Shown piece by piece: positions 36,768 to 49,100 of a stretch of DNA of 64,000 bases (the stretch's first letter is position 1; the number at the start of each line of letters is the position of its first letter). Position numbers and translations under genes: made by a program. The stretch comes from Morchella semilibera (lineage: Eukaryota; Ascomycota; Pezizomycetes; Pezizales; Morchellaceae), in NCBI GenBank assembly GCA_009192285.1, contig WBVU01000018.1, positions 186,001 to 250,000 of the forward strand, read 5' to 3'. The notes under the pieces are model-generated. The model was not told the DNA's origin. It did not search any database and worked only from the letters and a program-made list of their open reading frames with translations.

Positions 36768-38097
36768 TTAGTTCTTCTTCTTCTCGCCGTCCTCGCTGCT
36801 GCTCTCGTCTTCATCATCGCTTCTTTCATCGACGGCATCACTGGTAAGGACGTATCGCTTTGCGATCCTTAAGATCAACCACAACCAAAACAAATTAACG
36901 GCTTGCAAACTACCAAGGAGAACGATCGCAATGAGCTGGGCCAATCCGGACTTGTAAGATCCAGTTTCCCAGTTAAGCTCCCAGGGACCAACACTCTTGA
37001 ACTTGGTCAGGACACTCCAAAGGATCCCCAAATTAAGGTAATGGCGCATGTAGATCCAGACGAAGATGAAAAACCCGAAATAAGGCCCGATAAACCAGTG
37101 GTCGAGATAGTTTAACGTCTTCGAGGTAGCAAGGAAGAAATCAGAGATGTCGTGGGTAACAAAGACAGCAAGACCAATCCATGTGAAGTGGAAACGGTAG
37201 CTTAAGGCAATAAGGCTGAGAGTGACAATATGATGTCCAACGAGCTCCTTGAAATCCTTGCGGGGTTTCTCAAGTAGAAGAAGGAGAACAATGCATTGCT
37301 GAAGCCAGTACGCAGCCTGGAGGAGATAGTACGCCTTGAAATCGGCAGTGTGGGTGTGGTGAGGGTACATTTCGTAGTAGGCAGTGCTGTTGAAGTACCA
37401 AATTGGGGTTTTGTACATGACGTACAATCCGAATGGACCAAACACCGAAAAGTAGACCGCCGTGTATGACTGCTCCATAAAACGGGATACCTTGGCTTTC
37501 TTGGTGATGTTGTTGTACAACGCAATTGGGCGGAGGACCTGCAACATCAAGAATTCGCGAGTAAAGCTGAACAGGAACGTGTAGAAGAGAACAAACGCCA
37601 AATCGCGGGGGCCTTTGTCATATTGGAGTTGAGTTGGTGCATGAGAGTTTGGATCTGGAGCAATAGGGTACGAGAGGAATAGGCAGGCGTGGAGGGGATT
37701 CTCGGGAGTGGGGTTGGAGGCGTAGCCTGCCAAAGCGATAACCATTACAACGAGAGGATTTACTGGCGAGAGAGACTAGTTAGCACTTCAAAGCTCGAGC
37801 TTAAGAGCATTCGGACGTACACCATGTTTTTCTGTAGGACAACTCCCGGTACCAAGTCAACCAATTCTCCGGTCGTGATTTCGATATTGACAACTTTCTT
37901 CTTCGCTGTTTTGATGCGGCTCTCTGTTAGGTAAAAACAATCAGCATCGCTGTTGGAGGAAGCGGAGTGCATAGACTTAAGGGGCTGGAATTTCATACTT
38001 GATCTTTCGTCGTGGGCATCGTAGAAACAGCCGGGGCTGATGTATCGCCCACCCTGATATCCTCCCCCAACGACGACCTTCTCTTAACCCGAGCCAT
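36768..38097 (-). CDS. LAC1: Acyl-CoA-dependent ceramide synthase (LAG1/LAC1, TLC domain)
   Basis: The enzyme N-acylates sphingoid bases with fatty acyl-CoA in the ER membrane to make (dihydro)ceramide. Exons 38097-37999, 37923-37821 and 37762-36768 give about 398 residues. The N-terminal cytosolic part is basic and Ser-rich; the conserved ENWLTWYRELSYRKTWLNPL is completed over intron 2 with donor GTACGT at 37820. Several membrane spans follow. The catalytic Lag motif is intact: KDFKELVGHHIVTLSLIALS with the His pair at about 244-245, then WIGLAVFVTHDISDFFLATS with HD at about 271-272. The C-terminus is acidic and ends with a Lys-rich tail (DDEDESSSEDGEKKKN); a lysine at the third-last position fits ER retention, and the acidic serines resemble CK2 sites that activate yeast Lag1/Lac1. 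Whether it is the LAG1- or the LAC1-like paralogue cannot be said. Family assignment is strong. Confidence 0.93.
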
Positions 38098-39990
38098 TTT
38101 GCGCAATTCTTGATTTCGTATTGCGGTTCAAGCGGCCACAGCAGCAGCTCGTAATGTAAAGGCTGTCTCGGAGGTGGTTGTGACAGCACGCGATGTGATG
38201 TGTATTGAGCCCTTAGGAAGGAAGCTCGAGAGCCTGTAGTAGTGGCAACGGATGTGGTTGAGGCTGTAATGACGATGTGGAAGAATTACCCAGGTCCGGA
38301 GGATGGATGGATGGGTAGGGTAGGGACAATTATATATTTATTTACAGAAAGGAAGCAAGAAATAAACTAGAGAAGGGGAAGAGAGGATAGAAGTGAGGTA
38401 AGATGCAGGAGGTGAGAGATGCGTTGTAGATGAATCCTTCTGGAAGAACACCCTGCAACAAAAAATTTAAGGAGAGACGTGGGTACATTTTGCTTGCCCT
38501 TACCGTATTGGGACCTGGGGGAGAAAGATCTCCAGGGAACAAACGTTCCGACAATGCGGTGACAACGAGTATTCAGGACCAGGGTGCCTGGACTGCTTAC
38601 GTTCCCGGTAGCACGGAGCCCGGCGCCCGAATTTTGGGTACGAGTTTTGCGGTGAAGCGAAATAGTCTCTTTGTGCGAATCTGCTGTCCCGTCTAAATAT
38701 TCTGGTTTGGTGTTAAAACGGGTACGTGGTTGATAGCCCGCGTTGTCAACCGCGGCCGGTTCTTGCATAGCCTCTCACTCGATCGCGGTGTATCAACTCT
38801 AACTCGATAAATTGATTGATTGATTGATACTTCATTCTAACTCGATAAAGGTCCAGGCATTGCAATTGTGATTGCAAGTCTACAGCGTTTGTAACCGTTA
38901 AAAAATATTGGGAGCCCTGATCTGATTACATTATTAACGCTGTAAAATCCCTGATAAAGCGTACTATATGTATATGACCTCATACGTTGTATTTTCCCCC
39001 GGATTACCGGTACTGCTAGCGTTAGATCTATATGTAGTCTGTTCTAGTCACAAATTACTGAAATTACATGTAAGGTTGTATTATGGCGCCCGTCGCTACG
39101 TTATCTAGGAGTCTACCATTACCGTAAGGATTGGGGGAATCTTATTATCTGCCATTGGTAGACGTACTCGGAAGTCCTAAATAAAGCTCCCTATGGCCTA
39201 TACTTGCATAAATCTCGGGTTGGTTTTCACGGGAGGTGAGTCTGAAAGGAAGAGAGAAAGGGAAGAAAAAGGATAAACGGGTATAATATGAACCTTCACA
39301 CTACACTTGACTGTCATAAGAGTATATGGGCTGCCCGGAACCCAAGACTTACGTACTCCTGCTCCTGCGTCGTTGCTGGATCAATAGTGTCTATAGGCCG
39401 GGCCGTGCCTTAGAAAGCTTAATGTATTCCACATAGGTGGTCAGATGTTAACAGCTGGCGGCTAGATACACATACGTACGTTACAAGTTTTAGATTTCAA
39501 ACCCTTTCCTCAGAGTCTCATCTCCAAGCTTCTGCCAATCCTGCTCATGTCACTGTCACGCATCTCCACATAATCAAGTATCCTATCAAAAAACTTACCA
39601 AAAGCCTCTTTATTATCTGAAGAAGGGTACGTGACATTCTCCTAGATCCTGCTGTCTGTTTCATCGTATATTCTTTTCTAGAGTAGCTGACTAAGAGCTT
39701 TTTTTCTTTCTTTCTTTAGCAGAGCTCCAGGGGAAGGTGTCTACTCTCTAGTAACAAAAAAGAGAAACAAGAGGTATAATACATCTATTTACTGCTCGTT
39801 ATCTTTTTGCCATATGTATTATCAACCAATCAACTGCTCGTTGTCTCATATATGTATCACGAATCAATGCAGCAGCTAACTCAGGGGGAGTTTTTGGGTG
39901 AAATTAGAGGGTTTTTAAGCTCAGAAGCATCAATCAACGCCGTGACGGGACAAAACAGAACGAGATCACACTTTAAGTCTCAAAAGTAAA
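38098..39990. promoter_or_regulatory. Divergent interval between ceramide synthase and the SET-domain gene
   Basis: Both genes point away from this 1.9-kb gap, so both promoters lie here. It contains a short ATTG tandem near 38812-38830, between two copies of CTAACTCGATAAA, and one TACATGTA near 39066. No ORF is supported. Confidence 0.45.
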
Positions 39991-41054
39991 ATGTCAGACC
40001 TTGAACAAGACTGCTGGATAAGGCTGAACACCAATGGGCCTTGGAACGACAGCGGAGATGGGCTCTTTGCAACCCGAGATATCGAAGAGGGACATCTCGT
40101 CTATACAGAATTCCCAGAGACAGTTGTAAACCATCTGGATCCTAAGTACAGAAAAGATGGTGATGGAATTGACCTATTATACTACTTTCGGTCTAGCATT
40201 AGCCGTGAGCAATACAATGAAGAGCTTAAATACATTCTTCATGGTAAGAATACTGTGGAAATATTGGTCAAAAACCAGAGAGGCGGAATCCTTGATTGGG
40301 CAAATGAGCTTGAGATGTTGAGCGTCAAGCCAAGTTGGGTTAACCATAGCTGCATACCAAACATGTACAGGATCGATAGCAATGACCTCATAACAGGACG
40401 ACTCAAGTGCCAGTTTTTCGCCCTGAAAAATATTGCTGAGGGTGATGAGTTGACAATTGCCTACGAAGATATACTTGGCTGGGAATCCGTGAGCACAAGG
40501 AGGGCATTGCTTTCGGAGGAATATGGATTTTTCTGCCGATGTGCTAGATGCGTCGAAGACTCTGAACAACGTGATATGAGACCTCTTAGACGTAAATATC
40601 CCGATAATATTAATCTGGCTCTATTGTATATTCAATGCTAATATATCTGGCAGCTGCTCATATGAACGTGTCTTTGCAGATGCGTGACGTCGACGACAGG
40701 CAGGTGGATAGAGCAAAAGAACGCAGTAATCCCCGTCCTGCGAGGACTATGGATAAGAAAATCTCCAGAACCCCTTCTGAGCATGGCCATCCTCTTGAGC
40801 ACAGCAAGACTTTGGACAGGAATCTTCAGCGGGCTCGTCTGAGGTTTAGGTCTGTTCTTGGAGACTTAAGGGCCATGTTTGGTAAAGGCAAGGCTGTTGG
40901 AAATCCAGTAGTCCCGCATAATTCACTGGAAAGGCCCGACGAAGATGAGGAGGTGATGGAGGAGGGGGAGGGTGGAGAGAGACGTGCGGCCGCTCAGCTT
41001 AACTTGACGTTGCCACATCGTTACTATTCAAAAAAGGAGAATACGACATATTAG
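39991..41054 (+). CDS. SET-domain protein (SMYD/SET5-like core without MYND finger)
   Basis: Exons 39991-40591 and 40654-41054 give about 333 residues; the intron (62 nt) has branch point GCTAAT and joins in frame. The SET core is complete: GDGLFATRDIEEG (SET-N, about residues 23-35), SWVNHSCIPNM (NHSC motif), GDELTIAYEDI (catalytic Tyr), and a post-SET FFCRCARC with zinc-binding cysteines. This is the pattern of SET proteins that methylate lysines of histones or other proteins. No MYND zinc finger splits the SET domain, unlike true SMYD enzymes. The second exon encodes a basic, then acidic tail (PDEDEEVMEEGEGGE). The substrate cannot be inferred. The splice site is my choice; an unspliced reading would end shortly after the post-SET at residue 216 and would still hold the whole SET domain. 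Confidence 0.8.
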
Positions 41055-42560
41055 TATTGCCTGTTTTGCGGGTCCATGGGAAATATTCGGGGTTGTTGGG
41101 TTCTTGGGTTGAAGCCGAAGCTAGCTAGAGCCTGTGTATAACTTTGCATGAAATAGTTTCGGGAGAAAAATTGGGGGAGGATAAGTAGGATTGCTGGGAT
41201 AAATCTATATGCTTTTACGTCAAAGGTGGGCTGGGGATGTAATCCGGGTAGGCAAAAAAGGGCGGAGGCGGAGGGAAACAATAAATATCTTGCTAATTAT
41301 ATCACACCCTTTCTGAAAAAATTACTTTTGAGGATGAAATAGCGGACTTGCTAAACAAACAACAATAATAGAAGATAGGCAATATTTCATTTGTCGAGCT
41401 GGCGGTGGAGAGGCATTCTGGAGAGGAGAAATCTGTCAGATATTGTCATGGCCGATAGGCTGCATACAGTTAACGAACTAATGAAGATAAGCAAGGACAT
41501 ACTCTTACTACTTTTCAAGCCACACATAATTGTGTAACATACGTGTAGTTGATAAAGCTACATTATTTACTACTAGTATTAGTAGAGTTAAGTTCTCGGT
41601 CTATCACTATCTTAAATAAATGTTAACTTACTGGAATGTGTCCTAGGGAATTTTGTTGGTGGAGGAGGTCCTCCTGCGACTGGCTCCAGCTCGAATAGCT
41701 ACATAGATGGCTCCAAATTCCTCAAATCCAGTCAAAGAAAAAGGCTCGACTGAGTACGTAGAGTTCAATTGACCTAAACTAAAGTTTCAACTAATCCAGA
41801 GCGTTCCCAGTTATGAAAGGAGTACGCAGAGATAGCAGACTGTGATTCTTCTTTTCTTATTTGGTTAACGCTGCCCCGCCAACCACCTCGTGGTTCTGGT
41901 TCTGTAGCTGATCAGCTTCCATATCTGCTATCTATGTGAGGGAAACGAACTGAGCTTTGATCTAGGTGTATTGAACAGAGGCGTACTAAAAGATGTGGTT
42001 ATTTATGGAGGTATAATACCCCCCCCCCCCAAAAAAAAAAAGAAAGAAAGAAAGAAAAAAAAGGAGTATAAATTTATTTGCCAAGATTCTTGCATGTACA
42101 TTTAGTTTACTGAGTTTGTTTCCCTGCTGAACTCCATAGTATTTGCGAAAATTTGCGAAAATTTGAATTCTAGAGCCCCCTTGAGTGTCTCAGGCCCTTC
42201 CTGGCATCACTCTGCTCCTCTCTTTCCCCCCACCTTCTCCCCTTCTTCCCTTTGCTACTTTCCTCCCATTCTCATCCATCATCCATCATCCATCTCTACC
42301 ATCATCCATCCATCATCAATCTCTACCATCATCCATCATCCATCTCCGCCATCTCGAGATAAATTCACATTGAATTTTCTCTCTTGATCGTTTTCTCCCC
42401 CTCTTCCTCGACCCTTCAGCTTCTTTTTTCTCTTCTCGCTCCCCTCTCCCATATCTTCCTCGTTCCCTCCCTTCTCTCACCAATCTTCTATCAATCCTTC
42501 CATATCAACCCATCTTTTCTTCAAAGATTTATACAATTGTATAATCGAGCGATAAGTAAA
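41055..42560. other. Intergenic stretch with CT-rich leader of the next gene
   Basis: No gene is supported. A run of 11 C followed by 11 A lies at about 42009-42031. From about 42180 to 42550 the plus strand is strongly pyrimidine-rich, with tandem CATCCATCAT-type units at 42273-42345; this probably contains the promoter and 5' leader of the gene starting at 42561. Confidence 0.45.
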
Positions 42561-45500
42561 ATGGCAAAAGGTCATCGCAATAAAAAATCCGGGGCTAGGA
42601 AAAGTACCAGTCCATTTAACCATAACAGGGCTGCGGCTGCGAATAGAAATGTGAGTGTAAAAAGCCAATGATTTAGCTTTTTTACTCAGTTGATTTTTCC
42701 CGTTTTTCCCCTCCCTCTCCCCCTTCCCCTCTCCTTCCCTTCTCCCCTTGCTTTTTCTTCTTCTTCTTCTCCTTCCTCCTCCTCCTCCTCCTCTTCTTTT
42801 TTTGGGTTTTTCTTTCTTCCTTGGTTCTTCATCGCCGTGTTTTTTTTTTTTGGTTTTTTCTACCCCTAGAACCAATTAATCAATTAGTCAATGATTGACT
42901 AATATAAACCAACAGTATGAGAGGTTCGCACAGGCGCCCCAACAGCCGGCACTCCAGCCCTCATGTTTCCAGAAAAATCTTGAGGCTACCCGCCAGGAAC
43001 CAGAAGAAACTATTCCGAGGACCCGTGGGCCATCAAGTGAGCGTCATGCTAAACAGGAAAGGGTATGTACAAGTGTTTCTTATTCTATCAAACATTCTTT
43101 ATATAAGGGAGCTGGTAGATGGTGACAACTATGATGAGACACCCACTAATATACACATCGAATAACAGATAAGCAAAAGCCGTAGCAGAAGCCAAAGCCC
43201 TCAAAGACCTGTATCCCGACAGGCCTCTGAGAGACAGGCTTACAAGCAAGATGCACAACCATCCAACAGCCCTGCAGATCACGAACTAAGATCCGCGTAC
43301 CGTTCGAGAAGCCCTCAACGCCGCTCTTCCTCACAATCACCTATAGTTGCACGAACTGTGATTAAAAACCGCCTCCAGAATGGCGGAGTGAACGATCCCA
43401 TCGTCATTGATGACGATGAAGATGATATGCCTCTCGTAAATGAAGCTCGCGCTCCTGCTACCCCAAGAACCGTGAGACAATACTCCCCGGATGATCAGCA
43501 AATCGGGATTCCGAATGCGCAACAATCTTCTCCTGAACGTAAAGCTAGTGCAGAGGCCGATGTTCACGCTGCTGCACATGTGCTAGCTGCTGGTTCTCCT
43601 TCTGCTATCCCGGGCCGTAATACTACGCCAACCCCTCCACCTCCTCAACGTCATATTCAAACACCTCCCCGTCAAGTTCAGTCTGTTCAAGCTTCTCCTC
43701 GATATCCTCACCATGTCTCTCCAGTTGCTCGCTCTCCGGCGCCTGTCCCCTCTCCTCGGGCTCTTCATGCTGCACAAACCCCCCCTCCCCCTCCTCCTCC
43801 TCAATATCATCGCGATGCTGCTCCAGCACCACCTCCATCTCCTCCTCCTCAACTCCGCCATGACGAACAAGCCCCTCCCCCTCTTGCTACTCCCAAGGAT
43901 CTGGCTCAGTTAGGTCAAACTCACCGTGGAAGCAAGCCCTTCCTCCTCTTGCTACTCCCAAGGATCTGGCTCAGTTAGGTCAAACTCACCGTGGCAAGCA
44001 AGCCCTTCCTCCTCTTGCTACTCCCAAGGATCTCTTAGGTCACTCCCGTGCAGCCCTTCTCCTCTTGCTACTCCAAGGATCTGGCTCAGTTAGGTCAAAC
44101 TCACCGTAGCGAGCAAGCACTGTCTCCTCTATCTCCTCACCACACTGTGTATAATACTGTCCCAGAACCTCTCAGACTGCAGCCAGCTGCTGCGGATGGC
44201 CCCCAAAATGATCTCGAGGGTGAATTCCCAACGGAACCAGACCCCCTCATGCAGAAAGAATTCCACGAGTTTCTCCCCTGGGTTTGGGAAAATTTCTATG
44301 ACTATAACGTGGTTATGTTGAATAAAGGGCAACTAATGGAACTTCCGGTAGCAAGATATCATGCCGTCGGTAAAACAAATTTTTGCTTGAAGCAACTGAG
44401 GAGGATAGGAATAATGGATCACCAGCTTATCCAGCATCCGGCCATGCAGGGTGCCGAGCCTGCTCAAAGCAACTGGCAGCCTGCAGAGGATTGGCGGCCT
44501 GAAGGACAAGCAATTATAGAGCCGGCCGCTCTACCATATCACCAACCTATTGTCGGGCAGCCTGCAGCCAGAGGGCAAGCAATTGAAGAACCGACTGCCC
44601 CATCAGACCTCCAACTTATTCGGTGGCAGCCTGCAGATAGGGAACAAGCGGCTGTGGACCCAGCTGCTCGGCCAGATCACCAACCTATTGGCAGGCAGCC
44701 TGCAGCCAGAAGACAAGCAATTGAAGAACCGACTGCCCCATCAGACCTCCAACTTATTCGGTGGCAGCCTGCAGATAGGGAACAAGCGGCTGTGGACCCA
44801 GCTGCTCGGCCAGATCACCAACCTATTGGCAGGCAGCCTGCAGCCAGAAGACAAGCGATTGAAGGGCCGACTGCTCGCCTAGGCCTCCAGCTTATTGGAT
44901 GGCAGCCTAAAGGTTGGGGGCAAGGAGGTGCAGATCTAGCCGCTCGAGCAGAATTCCAACTCTTTGGATGGAATCCTACAAATAGGCGACGAAGGATTGT
45001 GGATCTGGATGAGAGCCTCGATTTCTATCGTATTATTGATGCTGCAATACTCTACGTGCACCAGAATCCTAGAGTCCAAGAGTTATCCGGGGCAGAACCA
45101 TCTGTGTGGGAGGAGAATTATCGGGAAAGCGTCCGCCAAAGACGCCTAGGAAGGGATATGGGTGACAACCAGATCTACTGGGAAGCAGCCACCGAAACGA
45201 ATGCGTCGTTTAGGGATCAGGCTGCTCGGGCGCTTGAGCGATCCAGACGAACAGACTACTTTGGCAACCAAGTCCCGGTTGACCCTCTTGAGCAATATAT
45301 AATCGAAGCTGGATTGATAAACGAACGCGATGCACAAGATAAACGCGACCGTGCGGTACCGGACCTGCACGGTTATCCACAGGGAATTTGGAGCGAGGTG
45401 TATCATGAATACTTCATGGAACATTGTCAACATATGGACCGCCGACAGGCCAAGTTGGCTGCGACAGTGAGCGCAAACACGGAGTTAAAGGATATGGGTC

Positions 45501-45637
45501 TTCAGGTGCTCAGCGAATATGTGAGGTATCTGCGTGAAAAGGAGTTGGAGGACCCTAGGCATCGGCAGCTTGTGACTCCGTACTATACCACGAGGGGTGC
45601 GAGGGGTGGCGGTCTTGTAGTGGCGGGCCATTTTTAG
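42561..45637 (+). CDS. Orphan disordered protein with SR/Pro-rich N-terminus, SUMO-interaction-like motif and seven 23-residue repeats
   Basis: Exons 42561-42650, 42916-43062 and 43169 onward join in phase 0 with good splice sites. The N-terminus is basic (MAKGHRNKKSGARKS) and then Ser/Arg-rich (ISKSRSRSQSPQRP). DPIVIDDDEDD near residue 150 is a textbook SUMO-interaction motif. A Pro-rich stretch leads into a minisatellite of about 22 residues (LATPKDLAQLGQTHRGKQAL type), whose four copies carry indels; the middle copies hold stop codons, yet the frame before 43913 and after 44093 is the same. The gap of 180 bases could be spliced out at repeated TTAG/GTCAAA sites or be an assembly artefact. 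The remaining 513 residues contain seven 23-residue repeats (about 44509-44991), then a helical C-terminal region rich in Arg and Trp/Tyr. I recognise no family. A nuclear, RNA- or SUMO-linked role is suggested only by SR and SIM features. Confidence 0.6.
43876..44108 (+). repeat. 66-bp coding minisatellite, four copies with indels
   Basis: Four copies of a unit holding CTACTCCCAAGGATCTGGCT and then CAGTTAGGTCAAACTCACCG follow each other with spacings of 65, 60 and 55 bases. The complete unit is 66 bases (22 codons). The lost bases sum to 12, so the frame is regained after the fourth copy. Confidence 0.85.
44509..44991 (+). repeat. Seven tandem 69-bp coding repeats (23 residues each)
   Basis: The units start with AI-E-P or AAVDPAAR and end with QPAxRxQ. 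Units 2-3 and 4-5 form a near-perfect 138-bp duplication, showing recent expansion by pairs. Outer units are more diverged. They are translated in frame within the orphan gene at 42561-45637. Confidence 0.88.
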
Positions 45638-46193
45638 CTCCTTTTTTTTTTTTCGTTAAATTGTTGTTAGCCTGAACAAATCAATTCGATCATTGACTTT
45701 AGTATGCAGTTTCTCCGAGTGATCGTATGTGATTGATTAACGTGACAAGAAATACTCGCCATGAGAACACCATGCTATCCATAGAATTGCAACGCGTGAA
45801 TGACACGGGTTATTGGACCAAGTATTGTTATCATGGAAGATAATTTTTGATAAATACATTTCAAACTTTTCAACCATAGCACTAATTCAGTTCTTGACCG
45901 TCCGGAAGCTGTGGCGTAATAGCACACGCCCCAGCCACTGACCGTCAATCACCAGTCGTCATCAGCCACACCGCGCGCGTAGAGTGATTTCCTTACGTAG
46001 GCGCATTTGTTCACGTAAGTACATACCACCTCGTCCTTTAATCCTTGGCCCTCAGTCCTGTTCTTCACCAAACGCGTCTCAGGCACCGTAAACGCGGAAA
46101 TCCTCACTAGAAGCTTACCCCCACCTCTGCCAGCTATCGGGCCTGGACTGTCGATGAGCTTCGAGTCTCTACGCTATACTTAAGCTATCCACA
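45638..46193. other. Interval between the orphan repeat gene and ELG1
   Basis: The left part is the T-rich 3' end of the preceding gene; the right part, with short C-rich stretches at 46020-46190, is the ELG1 promoter and leader. No gene seen. Confidence 0.45.
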
Positions 46194-49100
46194 ATGGCTT
46201 CTCAAGTCAATGGCGGAAGCACCGAGGAGGAGGCGTTGTGTGCGCCTAAGGGGTCCATACCCGGGGGTGCTGTTCCTGCGAGTGTTTTCCCGCTGTTTGA
46301 TCCGCAAAAACGTACATCTCTGTACCGGAATATGGAGGAAGATTGAGTAGCTGACCCTGCATAGGAAAAGAAATGATGCAGCAAAAAGCCCTAGCCAGCA
46401 AGTCCAAAAAGTCTCGCGGTAGAGCAACAACTCCAACTTCCCTCTCCGACAACGAAGCCACTGCTGCAAGCACCACTGCAACGACCACGAATGGGAAGAA
46501 GAAGCCTCAAACTAAGTCCTCCGCGAAAGGGGCCAGGTCAAAACGCCGGTTGAAAGAAGACCCGGACGGCGACTTTGGGGCTCCCAAGCCGTCGCGGTCG
46601 AAGAAAAAGTCTCCCCCGGACACAGAGCCTACTACACCGTTTTTAACGCCAACTTCTTCGCCTCCAGCTTTTGATAATATCAACGACCTAGCTGATATAG
46701 ATCTGAACAAGAGCCGACGCAAGCGCCGTAAGAAGACACCGGTGCCCCCCCAGGGTGATGAGGAACTTGATGAAGTCATGTCGGAAGTGCTGCCGGCGGC
46801 GCCTCTGGAGCAAGGCGATACCCTATTACCAGCGGTAGCTTATTCGGAGCGTTCAGTAGTCGCACAGTCGCCAGAATTTTCTGTCCGGATACCGCCCCGA
46901 CAAGACCTTCCAGAACTGCCCAAAGCAGATGCATTCGGGGTTTTGATGGCGAAGAAAAAAAAGGAAGACAAGGAGGTGGGAAGTGATGAGCTAACGGCGG
47001 ACGAAGATGAGCCCATGCTGCCCTTATACCCACCAGTCGAAACTACATCGAGAAAGAGAATCCCAGTCTCATTTGATTCAGAGACTGGGATGTTAACTAT
47101 TCGGAGTAGTCCAGATCTATTACCTACTAGCCCTAACTTAGGGCCTGTTACTACTCTAAATCTACCGGGGAGCATTGAGGTGGAAGAGGAGGAATTGGCC
47201 AAATCAGCCGAAACTACAACCAAGAAACCCCCCAAAAGGATGACCACAAACTATCATCCCAAGACAGGAATATTTAGCATCAAAAGTAGTCCGATTCTGG
47301 TGCCAGAGAGTCTTGATCTTATACCAACCCCCGAAAGTTCCTTTAGCCTTGTGGAAAAGAAGGGCGAACCACCGCTGCCTCCTCCTCCGGCCGTTGTGCA
47401 AGAGTCTGCTGAGACATCTTCGGGCGAGGCTACAGCTAAAAACACCGAAAAGCGAACAACCGCAAGGCTTGACCCTACTACTGGTCTTTTTATTATCAGT
47501 AGCCCTATTCTGGGACCTAAAATCCCAGAGTCGCGGCCCAAGAGTGCATTTAGCCTCCTGGGAAAGAAGAAGAAAGAGCCGCCGCCGCCTGCTCACCCAG
47601 CAGTTTCTTTGCAGGCTGCCCCGCCGCAAGCTCCATTGCCGTCCGCCACAGCACGGCAAGCGCCGAAAAAGGTTGTAGGGTCACAGCCGAATAAAGCTGT
47701 TCACCCCTTCTTCAAACCCGGGGGTCTCAAGAAAGTAAAAGATACCAACCCTCAGCCGATCCAGTCAGATACGGAGGAAGATATCTCGCTCGTTCATGCC
47801 CAGCCTGCCTGCCAACAAGCTCAGAATATCTTCGGTGCCGCTTTGGCTGTTTCGGGTCCAGGGACGGAAGCTTATTTGGGTGGTAGCGGAACTCTGAGTC
47901 CAGCAAGTAACCAAGCGCTTAAAGGCACTGCGTTATGGGATGTACCATGGCCAAATCAAGGTAACTACCATATCCGCGGCTTATCAACTTCTCCAGTGAT
48001 GTCACCGGCCATCTCAAAGGGTATGCACTTGCTACCAAAGTACCAGAAACGAAAAGAGCGGGCTGTTTTAATTTCCGGAGAGGAAGACCTGCTTCTGCAG
48101 TTTGCGAAGAAGCTATCTATATCACAGGTAGTCAGGTCAATCGATACGCCGGAATACTACCAAAGGCGGTATTATGATGTTCCGAGTGATGTAAGACTCC
48201 CGGAACGTATTATCACAACAGGATCAGACCTGCAGAGCATGGTTCGGGAACGGCTTTCTTCGAGGCTCCCACATCCAAATGATATCAGTAAAACAGTCTC
48301 GGGTTACGAAGGCGGGAAAGTTCATCCGGGTCTGTTGAAACTATACACAAGGCTCCGATACGAACTTACTCCATTTGATAAAAGCGAATGCGAGGTTTCG
48401 TCGTGGGAAGTAAAATATGCGCCGGAATCCTCCAGAGAAGTCCTTCAGACCGGTAAAGAAACACAGATTCTAAAAGACTGGTTGCTGGCGCTCAAGGTCG
48501 AAAGTACTGGCCCCTCAGCCGATAAAAAGAACCCAAAGCGGAAATCGAAAAATCCAGCAGCCTCTGGCTCAGGCGGGAAGGGTACGGCAAGTAAAAAGCG
48601 AAAGAAGAAGAAAGACTCTGAATTATCTGATTTCATCATAGATAGTGAAGAGGAGAGGGATGAAATGAACGAGATCTCAGACCCGGAAGACAATGGGACT
48701 TCCGCTGGCGCATTTGGGGTCAAGAAATCGACTATAAGAGCAGGTGATAAGGGTATTGATTGTCCTTTTAGTGGATTAAAAGAGCCGGGAAGATTGGTGA
48801 ATGCTGTAGTAATCAGCGGGCCCAACGGCTGCGGGAAGACAGCAGCTGTTTACGCTGTTGCCAAGGAGGCTGGCTTCGCTGTCTTCGAGCTTTCTCCCGG
48901 AATGAGAAGAAACGGAAAAGACATCATCGACCACGTCGGGGAGATGAGTAAGACACATTTAGTCCACCAAGCGAAGGCTGCAGCTTCTTCAGATGGTGGT
49001 GCTAGTTTTTTCAAGCCCAAGCAGGCGCAGAAAATTCAAGCCGAGGAAAAAGCTACTGCCTCGAAGCCAGCACCGTCGCAGCAGCAATCGCTCATCTTGA

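Noticed and set aside
46202-47659. Several minus-strand ORFs of 80-150 residues
   Set aside because: Antisense of the disordered ELG1 N-terminus; the sense frame is a long open exon with proper splice joins.
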